In this document: one piece after another, positions 5,165-6,709 of the stretch
How positions within the stretch are numbered: the stretch's first letter is position 1
Layout of the letters: each line of letters begins with the position of its first letter
NCBI GenBank assembly: GCA_001796995.1
Contig: MGOB01000018.1
Coordinates: 1 to 6,709, forward strand
Source of the DNA: Chloroflexi bacterium RBG_16_68_14
Lineage (GTDB): Bacteria > Chloroflexota > Dehalococcoidia > DSTF01 > RBG-16-68-14
Direction: 5' to 3'
DNA length: 6,709 nucleotides
Notes under the pieces: generated by a model
The model's database searches: none
The model's input: the letters and a program-made list of their open reading frames with translations, nothing else
What the model was told of the DNA's origin: nothing
Position numbers and translations under genes: made by a program

Positions 5165-5781
5165 CGGCGCGGTTCCCGGAGCAGCGTCCAGTAGCGCGGG
5201 CCGCCCTTCGGGAGGTTACCCTCCTCGATGACCTGGAAGCCGTGCTTTCGGTAGAAGGAGACGTTTCGCTCTCTGGCGGTTTCCGTGTAGCAAGGCAGGC
5301 CTTCTCCATCCATCCGCGACAGAATCGGCTCGAGCAGGGCGCTGCCCACGCCCTGGCCCTGATATGGCGGATCGACGCCAAGGACGGCCAGGTACCAGTG
5401 CCGGGGCGGCGCGTCGCGCTTGTGCAGCCGTTCGAGGTGACCGGTCGCCGTCAGAGCCCGTCTCAACTCGCCGAGACGAAGCCTGAAGAGGAGCGTGGCC
5501 GCCTCTGCTCCTAGCGTGCCTACGGTGCTTGCCAGGGCCCGTTCGGGAGGATGCCAGACCGCCACACCCTGCATGCTGCCCGACATCGTGTGCGCTTGGC
5601 CGTGTCTCTGACCGTAGCGGACGGCGATGCGGAAGAACCAGGGAAGCACACGGGCGCGCCTTGCCTCGTTGGGCACGATCCAGACCGCCAACGGATCATC
5701 GAGGAACGCTCTACCCAGCACCTCGGCGGCCGCCTTCACCTGGTGCGCAGCTAACAAGACGGCTGGTGTCTGCCCCGTCAT
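5161..5781 (-). CDS. GNAT-family N-acetyltransferase
   Basis: The 206-aa soluble protein has the acetyl-CoA-binding motif A, LGVDPPYQGQGVGSALL (134-150, with Q141-G142-Q143-G144-V145-G146), after a beta strand HWYLAVL. The C-terminal motif NVSFYRKHGF (173-182) is typical of GNAT enzymes. It should transfer an acetyl group from acetyl-CoA to an amine; the substrate cannot be told from sequence. The N-terminal half (AFLDDPLAVWIVPNEARR, then AVWHPPE) resembles the broad class of GNATs found near antibiotic or polyamine genes. The ATG at 5781-5779 is chosen because AAGGG lies five bases upstream (5787-5791) and a promoter sits just beyond; the frame stays open to 5958, but a longer start would overlap that promoter. 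Its TAG stop shares CTAG (5161-5164) with the larE stop. It is divergent from the hyuA-like gene. Confidence 0.9.
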   Translation of the reverse strand: MTGQTPAVLLAAHQVKAAAEVLGRAFLDDPLAVWIVPNEARRARVLPWFFRIAVRYGQRHGQAHTMSGSMQGVAVWHPPERALASTVGTLGAEAATLLFRLRLGELRRALTATGHLERLHKRDAPPRHWYLAVLGVDPPYQGQGVGSALLEPILSRMDGEGLPCYTETARERNVSFYRKHGFQVIEEGNLPKGGPRYWTLLREPRR

Positions 5782-5821
5782 GGGTGCCCTTCGCTCTCGC
5801 CAGGGATCTTGGTGCGGCACC

Positions 5822-5849
5822 ATTGTAGCAGCGGCTGGTGCGATATCAA
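5822..5849 (-). promoter_or_regulatory. Promoter of the GNAT gene
   Basis: On the minus strand TTGATA (5849-5844, 5/6 to consensus) and TACAAT (5827-5822, 5/6) are 16 bases apart. Transcription would begin near 5815, about 33 bases before the ATG at 5781. The -10 box overlaps the only longer-frame ATG (5823-5821), which argues for the shorter protein. Confidence 0.6.
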
Positions 5850-5850
5850 C

Positions 5851-5860
5851 GTGTGCACAC
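5851..5860. promoter_or_regulatory. Palindrome GTGTGCACAC between divergent promoters
   Basis: A perfect 10-base palindrome sits one base upstream of the GNAT -35 box and 25 bases upstream of the -10-like box of the hyuA-type gene. Its position between two diverging starts makes it a possible shared operator. Short palindromes of this length can also occur by chance. Confidence 0.3.
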
Positions 5861-5885
5861 CTGGCCCCCTCGCGCTCCCGCCACC

Positions 5886-5891
5886 TATACT
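5886..5891 (+). promoter_or_regulatory. -10-like box TATACT just upstream of the hydantoinase-type gene
   Basis: TATACT matches TATAAT at five of six positions and ends nine bases before the ATG at 5901. No good -35 box is seen at normal spacing (5863-5868 reads GGCCCC). If used, transcription would start at about 5898-5901, so the mRNA would have almost no leader. The intervening bases are pyrimidine-rich and hold no Shine-Dalgarno site. Confidence 0.4.
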
Positions 5892-5900
5892 CTCCTCGAT

Positions 5901-6709
5901 ATGGCCTCCATCCCTTCGCTTCGCTCGAGGGCAAGCCCTCCGGCTCCGCCCAGGGCATGCCTGGGCGTGGACGTGGGCGGCACCTTCACCGACTTCTTCC
6001 TGTGGGATGAAGGCCGCCTCTCCGTTTCCAAGCGGCCCTCCACCCCGGACGACCCGTCGCGGGCGGTGCTGGCAGGGCTGGAGGAGGCGGGCTGGCGGCC
6101 GGAGGAGGTCGTCCATGGCTCCACCGTCGCCACGAACGCCGTGCTGGAACGCAAGGGCGCCCGCACCGCCCTCATCACCACGCGGGGCTTCCGCGACGTC
6201 CTCGCCATCGGCCGGCAGACGCGGCCCAAGCTGTACGAGCTGGAGACGAAGCGGCCGCCGCCGCTAGTGCCCGACGCGCTGCGCCTGGAGGCGGACGAGC
6301 GGCTCGACCACCGGGGCCAGGTGCTCCGCGCCCTCTCGCCGCGGGAGGTGGAGCGGCTGCTGGACCGGCTCCTCAGGCGGGGCGTCGAGTCGCTGGCGGT
6401 CTGCTTCCTCTTCTCCTTTCTGAACCCGGAGCACGAGCGGCTGGTGCGCGACGCCGCCCGTCGCCTGCGCCTGCCCTGCTCGGCCTCCTTCGAGGTGCTG
6501 CCGGAGTACCGGGAGTACGAGCGCACCAGCACCACGGTGCTCAACGCCTACGTGGCGCCGGTGGTGGAGCGCTACCTGGCCCGGCTGGCCGGTGGCCTCC
6601 GCCAGCGGGGGACGGCCCGGCTGCGGGTGATGCAGTCGAACGGGGGCAGTGCTGGGGCGCGTGACGCGGGCGCCTTGGCCGTGCGCACGCTGCTCTCGGG
6701 GCCGGCGGG
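5901..6709 (+). CDS. hyuA: Hydantoinase/oxoprolinase subunit A family protein, N-terminal part
   Basis: The frame is open from the ATG at 5901 to the window edge (269 codons), so the gene is cut by the edge, not broken. It belongs to the HyuA/5-oxoprolinase/acetone carboxylase beta-like ASKHA ATPase family, which uses ATP to open cyclic amides or activate related substrates. Visible signatures are LGVDVGGTFTDFFLWDEG (21-38, phosphate-binding), VVHGSTVATNAVLERKGA (70-87), TTRGFRDVLAIGRQ (93-106), FEVLPEYREYERTSTTVLNAY (from 197) and MQSNGG (244-249), ending in LSGPA (265-269). These cover the N-terminal Hydant_A_N domain and the start of the main ATPase domain; the full protein is usually near 650-700 aa. 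The first 20 residues (Ser/Pro/Arg-rich) are not conserved, and an in-frame GTG at 5853 is possible. Specificity (hydantoin, oxoproline or other) cannot be decided without the rest and any HyuB partner. Confidence 0.9.
   Translation, partial: MASIPSLRSRASPPAPPRACLGVDVGGTFTDFFLWDEGRLSVSKRPSTPDDPSRAVLAGLEEAGWRPEEVVHGSTVATNAVLERKGARTALITTRGFRDVLAIGRQTRPKLYELETKRPPPLVPDALRLEADERLDHRGQVLRALSPREVERLLDRLLRRGVESLAVCFLFSFLNPEHERLVRDAARRLRLPCSASFEVLPEYREYERTSTTVLNAYVAPVVERYLARLAGGLRQRGTARLRVMQSNGGSAGARDAGALAVRTLLSGPA

Noticed and set aside
5782..5958. N-terminal extension of the GNAT protein up to 5958
   Set aside because: The extra 59 residues are not conserved-looking and would overlap the hyuA start and the GNAT promoter; the ATG at 5781 has a good ribosome site.
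5809..6267. 152-codon plus-strand frame at the start of the hydantoinase-type gene
   Set aside because: It is out of frame with the strong LGVDVGGTFTDF reading and is rich in Pro, Arg and Ser, as expected for a shadow.

Overview
The window is a GC-rich (well above 60% by eye), gene-dense piece of an ordinary-looking bacterial chromosome. Five protein genes fill most of it, and a sixth, very small one was found by reading the sequence. Three things suggest an uncultured Chloroflexota-type bacterium (for example a Dehalococcoidia-like lineage): the GC content, the dispersed short palindromes (a GTAGGGGCAGG hairpin at the left end and GGCT-NN-AGCC double hairpins near 4.2 kb), and the mix of a one-polypeptide NarI/HdrD-type oxidoreductase with a GAF/HD-GYP sensor. 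This assignment is an inference from style, not from a marker gene.

Layout. Positions 1-64 hold a palindromic repeat. Positions 65-2250 (minus strand) hold a membrane-bound iron-sulfur oxidoreductase resembling ETF:menaquinone oxidoreductase (EMO) and HdrD. It is followed, with an ATGA stop/start overlap and a strong GGAGG site, by a 32-codon single-pass membrane microprotein. The pair has its own sigma-70-like promoter at 2297-2326, overlapped by an inverted repeat that looks like a repressor operator. Positions 2359-4044 (minus) encode a membrane sensor with an extracytoplasmic domain, a GAF domain and a complete HD-GYP c-di-GMP phosphodiesterase domain. The 286-bp divergent gap 4045-4330 is full of structure: a 56-bp sequence present twice in direct orientation (one mismatch), each copy with an internal palindrome, and two back-to-back REP-like hairpins between the copies. 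Positions 4331-5164 (plus) encode a LarE-type PP-loop sulfur transferase. Positions 5161-5781 (minus) encode a GNAT N-acetyltransferase whose stop codon shares the palindrome CTAG with the stop of larE. A divergent promoter region follows at 5782-5900. The start of a hydantoinase/oxoprolinase A-type gene then runs off the right edge, and it may be expressed from a leaderless mRNA.

How the genes relate. Only the oxidoreductase and the microprotein form a convincing operon. The first probably passes electrons between a soluble carrier (by family analogy, an electron-transfer flavoprotein) and the menaquinone pool. The other genes look like independent single-gene units: c-di-GMP turnover, nickel-pincer cofactor sulfuration, small-molecule or protein acetylation, and cyclic amide or oxoproline hydrolysis. 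No LarB/LarC, ETF, HyuB, transposase, integrase, CRISPR, tRNA or rRNA gene is visible. I see no clear new defence or mobile system. The best leads are the coupled microprotein, the operator-like palindrome of the oxidoreductase, the duplicated 56-bp element between the divergent HD-GYP and larE genes, and the three-cysteine pattern of LarE.
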